From: Streptomyces sp. MRC013
GTDB lineage: Bacteria > Actinomycetota > Actinomycetes > Streptomycetales > Streptomycetaceae
Direction of reading: 5' to 3'
DNA length: 64,000 bases
NCBI RefSeq assembly: GCF_023614235.1
Contig: NZ_CP094264.1
Location: 3,968,001-4,032,000 of the forward strand
Made by a program: the position numbers and the translations under genes. Each line of letters opens with the position of its first letter. Position 1 is the stretch's first letter. This document shows, piece by piece, positions 1 through 7,780 of the stretch. Under the pieces are notes generated by a model. That model had not been told where the DNA came from. It saw nothing but the letters and a program-made list of their open reading frames with translations, and did no database searches.

Positions 1-8
1 CGGTGGTT

Positions 9-14
9 CTCCTC
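9..14 (-). promoter_or_regulatory. Possible ribosome binding site of a gene starting left of the window
   Basis: Read on the minus strand the first bases give GAGGAG followed by eight bases up to the window edge. This is the spacing expected before a start codon just outside the window. The gene itself cannot be seen. Confidence 0.3.
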
Positions 15-296
15 ACATGCGGACGACGGCGGGGCACGGCCCCGGGCCAGCGTACAAAGTGCCGCACGGCGCCCCGCGTCCTGCGCCCGGCGCGGGCCCC
101 GCCGCAGGCTCCGCTTGACCGGGGCCGCCGAGGAGCGGCCCGCGCCGCCGTACGACGCCGGCCGCGCCCGCGAGGAGCCGGGGCCGGGCGGGACGGCGAC
201 CCGGCCGCCGGCACCGTGCACCCGGAGGCCCCGGCCGCGGCGCCCCGGCCGGAGGAGCGGGGGTGCCGCCGCCGGGGGAGCGGCCGGACGTACGGC
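15..296. other. Intergenic, no gene seen
   Basis: Very GC-rich sequence between the stop of the membrane protein gene and the window edge. Open frames exist on both strands, but they are arginine/proline/alanine-rich with no recognisable domain. I see no RNA gene or repeat here. Confidence 0.5.
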
Positions 297-1112
297 TCAC
301 ACGGCCGTGTCCGGGGCGGGGGAAGGCGCTGTTCGCGCCCGCCTGAGCGCGGCGTACAGCGCTCGCGGCTCGTCGGCGTGGAACCGCACGACGCGCACCG
401 GGCGCCGTTTGCCGAGCAGGCCCACGGCCTCGACGGGCTCCGCCAGTTCCAGGACGAGGGAGGTCTGCCCGCCGACCTTGAGGTTCAGTTCGCCGTCGGC
501 CTTCCCGTGGGTGAACAGCGACTGGTGCCGCACGGTGGCGATGGAGCCGAGCGGTACGGCGAGGTCCACGTGGCAGCCCTGCCGCAGCCGCAGCACCCGT
601 CCGTCCAGCAGGTGCGGCCGGGTGACGGAGGCGGCGTGCACGCCCAGCACGAACAGCACCGTGTACACGTCGAGGAGCAGGAACACCTCGTGCACCACGG
701 GCACGTCCCACAGCAGCCAGGACATCCCGACGGCCTCGACGGCGCACACGAACGCGAAGCCGTACATGAGCGCGGCCTGGTCGCGGGCGTGCCCGAACGC
801 CTCGGCGCCCCCGTGCACCCCGTGCCGCCGCCGCCCCGCCCACCGCACCAGGCTCACCATCAGGCCCAGCTCGTGCCCGGCGAGCCGTACGACGGGCTCC
901 GGCACCACCTCGTACAGCGCCTCGCGCGGCGGGAGGCCGTCGCGGCGGGCCCGCCGGTAGACGAGGGCGCCCAGCAGCAGGGCGACGGCGACCACCAGCT
1001 CCACCGCGTGCAGCAGGAGCGCGGGCACCGGCACCTCGGCGACGAGGCAGACGGCGAGCACGGCCTCCGCGGGCAGCACGGCGTACCCGAGCGCCCTCGG
1101 CAGCCACTTCAC
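297..1112 (-). CDS. Integral membrane protein, partner of MerR regulator
   Basis: A 271-residue protein starting at a GTG that overlaps the stop codon of the upstream MerR gene by four bases (GTGA), so the two are translationally coupled. The first 175 residues hold about four hydrophobic segments (around residues 5-25, 30-55, 100-125 and 130-155). The last 90 residues are soluble-looking with no motif I recognise. A longer upstream reading frame exists but lacks coding character before this GTG. The pairing suggests the MerR protein controls or senses through this membrane protein; that is inference. No family name can be assigned. Confidence 0.75.
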   Translation of the reverse strand: MKWLPRALGYAVLPAEAVLAVCLVAEVPVPALLLHAVELVVAVALLLGALVYRRARRDGLPPREALYEVVPEPVVRLAGHELGLMVSLVRWAGRRRHGVHGGAEAFGHARDQAALMYGFAFVCAVEAVGMSWLLWDVPVVHEVFLLLDVYTVLFVLGVHAASVTRPHLLDGRVLRLRQGCHVDLAVPLGSIATVRHQSLFTHGKADGELNLKVGGQTSLVLELAEPVEAVGLLGKRRPVRVVRFHADEPRALYAALRRARTAPSPAPDTAV

Positions 1113-2002
1113 CGCCCCTCCTCCGTCCGCCCGCCCCGGCCCGCGCCGGGCGCCCGGTCCGCGTCCGGCGCCCGGTCCGCGTCCCCGGCCGGGTCGGCGT
1201 CCGGCGCCCGGCCCGCCCGCTCGGCGGCGAGGCGGAGGGCCCGCCGGACCACCTCGGCCTGGGCGGGTGAGAACTCCGTCAGGAACGCCCCCTCGAAGCC
1301 GCCGCCCGCACTCCACGTGCCCGGTCCGGCCTCGGCCACCCGCTCGGCCACCTCGTCGGGCAGCAGCTCCACCAGCAGCGACGCGACGGGACCCACGCGC
1401 GGGTCGTCGGCCCCGGCACCGTCCAGCTCGTCGAGCCGCGCGTACAGGTCGTAGGCCCGCTCCATCGCCTCCGGGGAGGCGACCGCGCCCTGCATGGCGG
1501 CGACCATCCGCCGCCCCTCCTCGCCGGCGAACGAGGAGTCCATCAGGGCGAGCAGCTCCCGGTCGAGCGCCGCCATCCTGGGTTCGGGCCCGGCGCGCCC
1601 GGCGCTGACCCGCGCCATGTCCGCGAACAGCGCGGCCAGCTCCGGGGAGACCGGCCCCTCGGCGGGCAGCCGCCCCTCGCGGGCCTGTTCCAGCAGCTCC
1701 GCGAGCCGCTCCCGTCGCGCCCGCACCCCGGCCTCCTGCCGGGCCAGGTCGTCGTCCAGTTCCTCCAGCACCTCGACCAGCTCCCGTCCGGCGTCGTCAG
1801 CGAGCACGTCCCGCACCTCGTCCAGGGACAGGCCCAGTTCGGTCAGCCGCCGCACCCGCACCAGCAGGATGGCGTCCCGCAGGGCGTACTCGCGGTAGCC
1901 GTTGCCGAGACGGGGCGGTTCGGGCAGCAGCCCGATGTGGTGGTAGTGCCGTACGGCCCGCGTGCTCACGCCGGCGAGCCGGGCGATCTCTCCGATCCTC
2001 AT
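1109..2002 (-). CDS. MerR-family transcriptional regulator
   Basis: A 297-residue protein beginning MRIGEIARLAGVSTRAVRHY, the classical MerR winged-helix start with the recognition helix in residues 1-40 and a GNGYREY wing. Residues 75-110 form an acidic, leucine-rich dimerisation coiled coil. The roughly 190-residue C-terminal part is the effector-binding region and has no cysteine cluster, so a metal sensor is unlikely; a drug or small-molecule role is more likely. The last 30 residues are a low-complexity DADRAPDADRAP repeat. It overlaps the downstream membrane protein gene by four bases, forming a two-gene operon. Confidence 0.9.
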   Translation of the reverse strand: MRIGEIARLAGVSTRAVRHYHHIGLLPEPPRLGNGYREYALRDAILLVRVRRLTELGLSLDEVRDVLADDAGRELVEVLEELDDDLARQEAGVRARRERLAELLEQAREGRLPAEGPVSPELAALFADMARVSAGRAGPEPRMAALDRELLALMDSSFAGEEGRRMVAAMQGAVASPEAMERAYDLYARLDELDGAGADDPRVGPVASLLVELLPDEVAERVAEAGPGTWSAGGGFEGAFLTEFSPAQAEVVRRALRLAAERAGRAPDADPAGDADRAPDADRAPGAGRGGRTEEGR

Positions 2003-2008
2003 GCGACC

Positions 2009-2039
2009 AGTAGAGACGTTGACGTCGCGACAAGGTCAA
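2009..2039 (-). promoter_or_regulatory. MerR-type promoter with 19-bp spacer and palindromic operator
   Basis: On the minus strand a TTGACC -35 (2034-2039) and a TCTACT -10 (2009-2014) are separated by exactly 19 bp, the over-long spacer typical of promoters activated by MerR-family regulators. Inside the spacer is the inverted repeat GACGT-TG-ACGTC (2015-2026). Transcription would begin at or next to the A of the ATG at 2002, so the mRNA may be leaderless. Autoregulation is inferred from position. Confidence 0.6.
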
Positions 2040-2059
2040 GCGCGTGGGCGAGGGGGGAG

Positions 2060-2065
2060 TACGAT
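2060..2065 (+). promoter_or_regulatory. Probable -10 box of rnpB
   Basis: TACGAT lies about 7 bp before the predicted 5' end of the RNase P RNA. No good -35 is visible; the region 18 bp upstream overlaps the -35 of the divergent merR-type promoter. Confidence 0.4.
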
Positions 2066-2071
2066 GGTCGG

Positions 2072-2485
2072 CACGGCAGACGAGCCGGGCGGACGGCCGC
2101 GTGGGGACCGAAGGGTCCTCCCGAGGAACGTCCGGGCTCCACAGGGCAGGGTGGTGGGTAACGCCCACCCGGGGTGACCCGCGGGACAGTGCCACAGAAA
2201 GCAGACCGCCGGGGGCTTCGGCCCCCGGTAAGGGTGAAACGGTGGTGTAAGAGACCACCAGTGCCCAGGGTGACCTGGGCAGCTAGGTAAACCCCACCCG
2301 GAGCAAGGCCAAGAGGGGCCGTCGCGAGACGGCCCTGCGCGGACGTTCGAGGGCTGCCCGCCCGAGTCCGCGGGTAGGCCGCACGAGGCCGGCGGCGACG
2401 CCGGCCCTAGATGGATGGCCGTCACCCCGACGACCGCGAGGTCCCGGGGTACAGAACCCGGCGTACAGCCCGGCTCGTCTGCCCT
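2072..2485 (+). ncRNA. rnpB: RNase P RNA, bacterial type A
   Basis: This is the catalytic RNA that removes 5' leaders from tRNA precursors. The ends form a perfect 15-bp P1 helix: the arm at 2075-2089 pairs with the arm at 2469-2483. Conserved blocks appear in order: GTCCGGGCTCCACAGGGC with a GAGGAAC start (CR I), then ACAGAAA, then AGGGTGAAA with GGTAAGAGACC-type sequence, then GTAAACCCCACCCGGAGCAA, and finally TACAGAACCCGGCGTACA near the 3' end. A total length of about 410 nt fits Streptomyces RNase P RNA. The exact ends are estimated from P1 and the -10 box. Confidence 0.95.
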
Positions 2486-3389
2486 CGCCTGCGGCTTCGT
2501 CCGGGGAGATCCCTGACGTGTACGGGGCGGCCTTCCGTCTTTCGCGGGGCCTGCCGTGTCGGGCGGCGAAAGCGCTTCGGAAGCGCCTTGAGCAACGCGG
2601 GAGTTCCCCGGAGTTCCCCGGGGCGGGCCCTTGAGGTGATCGCGGATCAGCCGGTGCGGCCGGTCGCGGCCGCACCGGGTCGGGGGAAACCGGTACGTGC
2701 AGGATCCGCTGTCCCGAGTTCCCGCGTCGACGTCGACGCGTATGTCTCCGGTCACGATCGCGCGGTCCGTGTGCGCCGGGGCCGTGACGGACGACGTCGC
2801 TCCACCGGTCGGGCCTCTTGCCACCGGTCCCGGGACCGCCCGGCCGGCCGGGGGCACCCGGGCCGCTGTCCCCGACCGGCGTCGGCGCTACGACGACTTC
2901 CCCGCACCGGCGGGAGGTGCCGCGGACAGCCCGCTCCTCGCGCTCGCCGAAGTCCGGGAACGGCTGGACGAGCAGCGCAAGGGCCAGGGGCGCCGCCCGG
3001 GGACGGACTCCGGCAGGCCGTGCGGGCCGCGTACGGGGGCAGACGGTCGCGGGCCCGGCGGAGGCGGCCGCGGTGGCCGGCCGGAGGGCACGGACCGGGG
3101 AGCCGGACGATGCCGCCGTCCGTGTACGGGAGTTCGCTCGGGCCGGAGCGCCCGTCGACCTCGTGGACGGGCTGACCGAGCGGTTCGCGGGCTCCGCCCG
3201 GCGCGCGGGGGCGGACCGGGCGACCTCGGAGCGCGTGGTGCGCGCCGTGTGCCGCTTCGCCCCGGGCTGCCCGTCGGCACGACGGCCTTCGATCCCGGCT
3301 GGGGAGGGCGCGGGTACGCCGGGCGGGCGCCCCGCACCGGCGCGTGGCCGTGGCGCGGGGCCCCTCCTCCGCCGGACGGCGCCCCACGG
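2486..3389. other. Gene-poor stretch between rnpB and mcrC
   Basis: About 900 bp without an intact recognisable gene. A direct repeat of GGAGTTCCCC lies near 2610-2625. A weak broken coding signature on the plus strand is listed separately. No clear rnpB terminator is visible. Confidence 0.5.
2921..3320 (+). pseudogene. Possible broken reading frame, function unknown
   Basis: Protein-like stretches appear in successive plus-strand frames. One reads LLALAEVRERLDEQ near 2935. A second frame reads AVRVREFARAGAPVDLVDGL and TERFAGSARRAGADRATSER around 3115-3225. These have a natural acidic/hydrophobic pattern, unlike the surrounding arginine/proline shadow frames, but they join only through frameshifts. 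No start codon or family was recognised. Confidence 0.22.
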
Positions 3390-4664
3390 TCACGGGCGCG
3401 GGGCGGCTGCGGCCAGCCGTCCCGCGATCCCCTTCAGGGCGGACAGGAGCTGCACGGGCTCGCGGGAGAGGTCGAGGCTGTGCTGGTACAGCCGCACTCC
3501 CCGTCCGCCCGGCCCCGCCGTCGTTCCGCGCACCTCGTGGAAGCGCTCGGGCCGCCGTCCGGCCGCGTACACCAGGTGCGCCTCCGGCAGGGAGAGCGCG
3601 GTGGCGTACGCCAGCGCCTGGTACAGGTCGGCGTTGAGGAGCCCGTCGGCCTTCTCGACCTTGTACTTGGCGTCGACGACGGCGAGGGGGGTGCGGCCGT
3701 CGCCGGTGCGGACGACGAGGTCGGGGCGGATCCGCACGCGACCCGCGACGTCGAGGTGATGGGGGTCCTGGAGGCGCGCGGTCAGGCCGTGCTCCCGCAG
3801 GGCCTCCCGCAGGCCGACCGTGACGAAGTCCTCGAACAACGTGTTCATGTCGAGGAGGAAGCCGTCGACGGCGAGCGGTTCGGACCCGGCCGGCCGGTGT
3901 TCCGGTGAGGTGCCGCGCAGGACGGCCTCGGCGAGCCGCAGCGCGGGCTGGTAGCGGGAGTTCAGGCGCGACGGCCGCCAACGCGGCAACTCCTGTCCCC
4001 GGATCAGCGGCAGCGCGTCGGCGAGACGTGCCCGCTGACGGGCGAGGCGCCGCCGGACGGGGCCGGGAACGCCCGGCAGCCGCAGCAGCCGCTCGACGGC
4101 GGCGCGCAGGAGGCGGTTCTCGGCGGTGTCGGCGGTGTACGCGTCGCAGGCGATCTCCACGGGCGGCGTACGGCCGAAGTGCCGCCGGATCTGCTCGGCC
4201 TCCCGCAGCCGCCCGCGCACGACCGGCGCGGACTCCTCCACCTCCCGGTACCCCTGGAGGACCCCCCGCCGCAGCGCCGCGTCGATCCGCCGCTCCACCG
4301 CGTGCGCGAGCGCGGGCACGACGCCGTCGTACGCTCCCGTGTCGACGGTGCCCTCCCGGTCGCGCCAGGCGCGTGCCGGATCGAGACTGAACCCGAGGAG
4401 GAAGAACAGCCGCCTCACCGGGGTCTTGGGCGTGATCCGCACGACCGGGCCGCCGGGCGTCCGCACGGCGCCGACCCGGCTGCCCGCCCGCAGCAGCCAG
4501 TGCCCGCCCCGGCCGGGGTCCGGGGCCGCGCTCCGCAGGACGCCGGAGGCGGCGAGGGCCCGTCCCGCCCCGGAGCCCAGCGGGACGGAGACGGCGGGCC
4601 CGTACTCGCGCAGCGTCACCTCGGGCACGGGCACGGGCGTGGGCGCGGGCGCGGGCAGGGTCAC
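3390..4664 (-). CDS. mcrC: McrC-like restriction endonuclease subunit
   Basis: A 424-residue protein, the nuclease partner of McrB in type IV (modification-dependent) restriction. The N-terminal half is the helical, McrB-binding McrC region. A PD-(D/E)XK nuclease core follows, with RPDLVV at about residue 313 and AVVDAKYKV at about residue 328; the D and the D-A-K triad are intact. It starts at a GTG overlapping the mcrB stop by four bases (GTGA), so the genes form one operon. It should cut DNA when assembled with the GTP-hydrolysing McrB ring. Confidence 0.9.
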   Translation of the reverse strand: MTLPAPAPTPVPVPEVTLREYGPAVSVPLGSGAGRALAASGVLRSAAPDPGRGGHWLLRAGSRVGAVRTPGGPVVRITPKTPVRRLFFLLGFSLDPARAWRDREGTVDTGAYDGVVPALAHAVERRIDAALRRGVLQGYREVEESAPVVRGRLREAEQIRRHFGRTPPVEIACDAYTADTAENRLLRAAVERLLRLPGVPGPVRRRLARQRARLADALPLIRGQELPRWRPSRLNSRYQPALRLAEAVLRGTSPEHRPAGSEPLAVDGFLLDMNTLFEDFVTVGLREALREHGLTARLQDPHHLDVAGRVRIRPDLVVRTGDGRTPLAVVDAKYKVEKADGLLNADLYQALAYATALSLPEAHLVYAAGRRPERFHEVRGTTAGPGGRGVRLYQHSLDLSREPVQLLSALKGIAGRLAAAAPRP

Positions 4665-6166
4665 GGGTGCTGCTCGCGCAGCGAGGCGAGACCGTAGCGG
4701 GCGGCGACGTCGAGGTCCTCGCCGTAGTGGTGCTCCTCCAGCAGCGGCAGGATCTTCGTGCGCCAGGTCCGTTCGAGGCCGCCCTCGCGGTACACGCCCG
4801 GCTTCATCAGGTAAGAGGGGCCGATGGCGAAGTCCGGGTCGTCGACGAGGGCGTTGAGGGCGTCGAGGAGACGGGCCGGCTCCGGGTCCCTGCCCTCGCG
4901 CTCCAGCCAGCGCGCGAGCAGCCCGGCGGTCGGCTCGGAGCGCGGGGACAGCTCCACGAACGCGAAACGGCGCCGCATCGCCGCGTCGACCAGGGCGATC
5001 GACCGGTCGGCGGTGTTCATCGTGCCGATCACGAACAGGTTCGGCGGCAACGCGAAGTCGTCCCCGGAGTAGGTGAGGCGGACGGACCTCGTCCGGTACT
5101 CCAGGAGGAAGTACAGCTCACCGAAGACCTTCGCCAGATTGGCGCGGTTGATCTCGTCGACGATCAGGAAGTGCGGGACGTGCCGGTTGCCCTCGCGGGA
5201 GGCGAGGTCGGCCAGTTCCCGCAGCGGGCCCGCCGTCAGCCGGAAGGCGACGTCCCTCGTCTCGGGGTCCTCCACGGGCCGGAACCCCTCGAAGAAGTCC
5301 TCGTAGGCGTACGAGGGGTGGAACTGCACGATCTTGACCTGCTCCGGGCCGCCGCCGAAGTACTCGGCCAGTCTCATCGCCAGGTACGTCTTGCCCGTGC
5401 CCGGCGGGCCGTAGAACACCAGCTGCCGTTCGTCGAGCAGCAGTTCCCGTACCTCCGCCAGCCAGGAGAGGTCGTGGACCAGGAGGTCCGAGGCGAGTTT
5501 CCCGGAGACGTCGGGCAGGGTCAGCTCCCGCTGCGCCGGCCGTTCGGCGGCGGGGTGCCCGCCGGTGCCGCCGGGCGCCCCCGGATCCGGTCCTCCCGGA
5601 TGCCCGGCGAGCCCGTCCAGCGCGTCCAGGACGCCGGTCAGGTCGACGACGTCGTGCTGGACGGACAGCTTCTGCTGCACCTCCTCCGGCAGCTCCTCGT
5701 ACGCGTGGCTCCGCGGCAGCCAGGCGACGGCCCTGCGCAGATTGGACAGCCCGCCCGGCGACGGGGTCTGCACGGCCTCCCCGGTGATCCGCCCGACGTG
5801 CAGCCGGCCGTCGCTGATGGCGGCCACCGCGTCCCCCACGCGCATCTGCGTCAGGAAGGCGTGCAGTTCGTCGACGAGGCCCTGCTTCTGGCTGTACGAG
5901 GCCGCCCCCTCGTACCCCTCCTCCACGTGGCGGCGCAGCACGCTCTTGGTCGGATCGGCCTCCTCCAGCGGCGGCAGGTGGGTGCCCGGGAGCGAGACGA
6001 ACCCCTCCTTCAGCCACGACTGCCGCACCAGGTTGCGCCCGGAGACGTTGGAGCCGCGCACCAGCCACGCCTTGCGCGGGGCACGCCAGCCGGTGGACGG
6101 GCGGGCGTCCCGGGGGAGCGCGGTGCGGGGCCCGGGGGCGCCGGGGAGGCGGTCGGAGTGCGGCAC
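4661..6166 (-). CDS. mcrB: McrB-like GTPase subunit with N-terminal PUA/EVE-like sensor
   Basis: A 501-residue protein starting at a GTG preceded by GGAGGG six bases away. A longer open frame upstream is not needed and crosses the promoter region. Residues 20-170 look like the PUA/EVE-like module of modification-dependent restriction proteins (KAWLVRGSN at the start, MRVGDAVAAISDG and HVGRITGE near residues 110-130, then RRAVAWL). The AAA+ GTPase follows: Walker A GPPGTGKT at about 253, Walker B FLIVDEIN at about 333, the McrB signature TMNTADRS at about 382 and RRRF as arginine finger. The sensor assignment is inferred from pattern; the GTPase assignment is firm. Confidence 0.88.
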   Translation of the reverse strand: MPHSDRLPGAPGPRTALPRDARPSTGWRAPRKAWLVRGSNVSGRNLVRQSWLKEGFVSLPGTHLPPLEEADPTKSVLRRHVEEGYEGAASYSQKQGLVDELHAFLTQMRVGDAVAAISDGRLHVGRITGEAVQTPSPGGLSNLRRAVAWLPRSHAYEELPEEVQQKLSVQHDVVDLTGVLDALDGLAGHPGGPDPGAPGGTGGHPAAERPAQRELTLPDVSGKLASDLLVHDLSWLAEVRELLLDERQLVFYGPPGTGKTYLAMRLAEYFGGGPEQVKIVQFHPSYAYEDFFEGFRPVEDPETRDVAFRLTAGPLRELADLASREGNRHVPHFLIVDEINRANLAKVFGELYFLLEYRTRSVRLTYSGDDFALPPNLFVIGTMNTADRSIALVDAAMRRRFAFVELSPRSEPTAGLLARWLEREGRDPEPARLLDALNALVDDPDFAIGPSYLMKPGVYREGGLERTWRTKILPLLEEHHYGEDLDVAARYGLASLREQHP

Positions 6167-6386
6167 GGTGACCCTCCGGAGGGGGACGGGGCCTGCGGGG
6201 ACGCGCACACTGTACCGAAGTAACGCCAATGAAGCGGATTGGTGCGTTGACTGCGTAAACAGGGGGGTACTTTGGTGGCAGCACGGTGCGCGGCGGGCGG
6301 CGCCGGGCCGCTCCGCGGAGGACGGCCACGCGCCGTTCGCGTCCGGCGCCGGCCGTGGGCTGCTGTCGGGGAGCGAGGGGGAGACG
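6167..6386. promoter_or_regulatory. Divergent promoter region, mcrB versus the 434-residue gene
   Basis: This is 220 bp between divergent starts, with an AT-richer core at 6205-6275. It contains an inverted repeat CCAAT-N7-ATTGG (6226-6242). On the plus strand TTGACT (6247-6252) lies 15 bp before TACTTT (6268-6273), a weak promoter candidate. Joint control of both sides is possible but unproven. Confidence 0.4.
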
Positions 6387-7691
6387 ATGACCGAGGACCG
6401 CGGGACGACCGTGCCCGTGTGGACGCTGGCGACCGGTGACGTCCGGATGCCGGGGCCGACGGCGGGCGAGTCGCTGACGGCCGAGCGCCTGGCCGAACTG
6501 CGCGGCGTGCTCGCCGTCCTGGCCGACGAGCCGATCGTCACCCCGGAGAGGCACCCGCTGCCCGCCGGGACGGACCGCGGCCGTGGCATCCCGCTCGACG
6601 CCGCGAGCCCCCTGGCCCGGCACCTGTCGCGGTTCATCGCGGAGTCGGCGCGGACTTCCCTCACGGCGGCCAGGGCGACCGCCTCCGGCGAGGGCCTCTA
6701 CCGCATGGTGGTCCCGGCGAAGGTCGCCGCCCGGTTCGGTCAGGGCCTCGTCCGCCCGATGGCGCCGAAGGCGGCGGCCGGTGGCTTCCACGGCGCACTC
6801 GTCGACTCGACGGGCATCGCCGCCCAGGCGACGTTCGTGCCCGTCGGCAGAGCGGCGGCGGGCACGGCCGGCGGGGCCGGTGCGACCGCCGGGGCCGCCG
6901 CAGCCGGGGGCGCGGCGCTCACGGTCGCCGCCCCGCTCGTGCTCATGGCCGTGGCGGTGGGGGTGAGCGCGCACGCCGACCAGAGGCGCCGGCAGGCCGT
7001 CGAGCACATCACGGAACTGCTGGAGCAGCTCCAGCAGGACAGACTCGACGACGAGCACAGCGCGCTCGACGGCTGCCGCGCCGCCGTCGACAAGGCCACG
7101 GCCGTTCTGCTCGACCAGGGCGAGCCCGGTCTCTCGCTGGGACTCGACTCGGCGGTGCACACCCTCGACACGGCGCTGAGCAAGGCCGACACCCGTCTTG
7201 CCCGGTGGCAAAGGGCGCTCGACGCGCTGCCCGGGGGCGAGCCCGTCGACCTCGCGACCCTGACGGAGTCGTTCCCCGGCGTCGACGGCCACGGGGGCGC
7301 GTTCCGCGCCCACCTCGAACTCGCTTCCCTGGCCATCGCCCTGAAGCGGCGGGTCGTCGTCCTCCAGGCCGTCGAGCACGCCCAGCAGGACCCCGGCAAC
7401 CCGTTCGGGAACTTCGTCCGCGCACTCCGGCGCGACCAGCGGAGCCTCGACGCACTGGAGTCGGGCATCGCCGCCGTCCTGGTACGCCTGTCCGCACTCG
7501 AACTGGCACGCCCGAGCGGCCGGCGCCCCGTCTTCACCACCAACGAGGTCGATCGCCTGCTGCGCGCCGCCCACCACCTCCACCGGCTGGGCGACGGCGT
7601 CGCGGTCGACGGCCGCGCGACGGACGTGGCGATCGAGATCGTCCGCGACAAGGACGGCTCGGTGGTGGTGTTCCCGGCGCTGGCCGCGTAG
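6387..7691 (+). CDS. Unrecognised protein with one membrane segment, next to McrBC
   Basis: A 434-residue protein; ATG preceded by GGGGGAGACG. I do not recognise the family. Residues 1-165 are soluble. Residues about 155-195 are glycine/alanine-rich and run into one strong hydrophobic segment (LTVAAPLVLMAVAVGVSA). Directly after it comes a charged, helix-rich part (HADQRRRQAVEHITELLEQL onward) that looks like a coiled coil, and a helical C-terminal domain to the end. It is divergent from mcrB and followed 90 bp later by a second coiled-coil gene. A role in the same defence locus is inferred only from position. Confidence 0.7.
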   Translation: MTEDRGTTVPVWTLATGDVRMPGPTAGESLTAERLAELRGVLAVLADEPIVTPERHPLPAGTDRGRGIPLDAASPLARHLSRFIAESARTSLTAARATASGEGLYRMVVPAKVAARFGQGLVRPMAPKAAAGGFHGALVDSTGIAAQATFVPVGRAAAGTAGGAGATAGAAAAGGAALTVAAPLVLMAVAVGVSAHADQRRRQAVEHITELLEQLQQDRLDDEHSALDGCRAAVDKATAVLLDQGEPGLSLGLDSAVHTLDTALSKADTRLARWQRALDALPGGEPVDLATLTESFPGVDGHGGAFRAHLELASLAIALKRRVVVLQAVEHAQQDPGNPFGNFVRALRRDQRSLDALESGIAAVLVRLSALELARPSGRRPVFTTNEVDRLLRAAHHLHRLGDGVAVDGRATDVAIEIVRDKDGSVVVFPALAA

Positions 7692-7780
7692 GCGTCGACG
7701 CGCCCGCACCCACTCGGTGACCGGTTCCGCCCGCCGCCGCCGGGTGTTCCTCCCGTTCGTCCGTCAAGCGGAGGTCGGCA

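Noticed and set aside
2697..3908. A 403-codon plus-strand open frame crossing into mcrC
   Set aside because: The second half is antisense to mcrC and the first half changes coding character; only a possible broken gene remains and is listed with low confidence.
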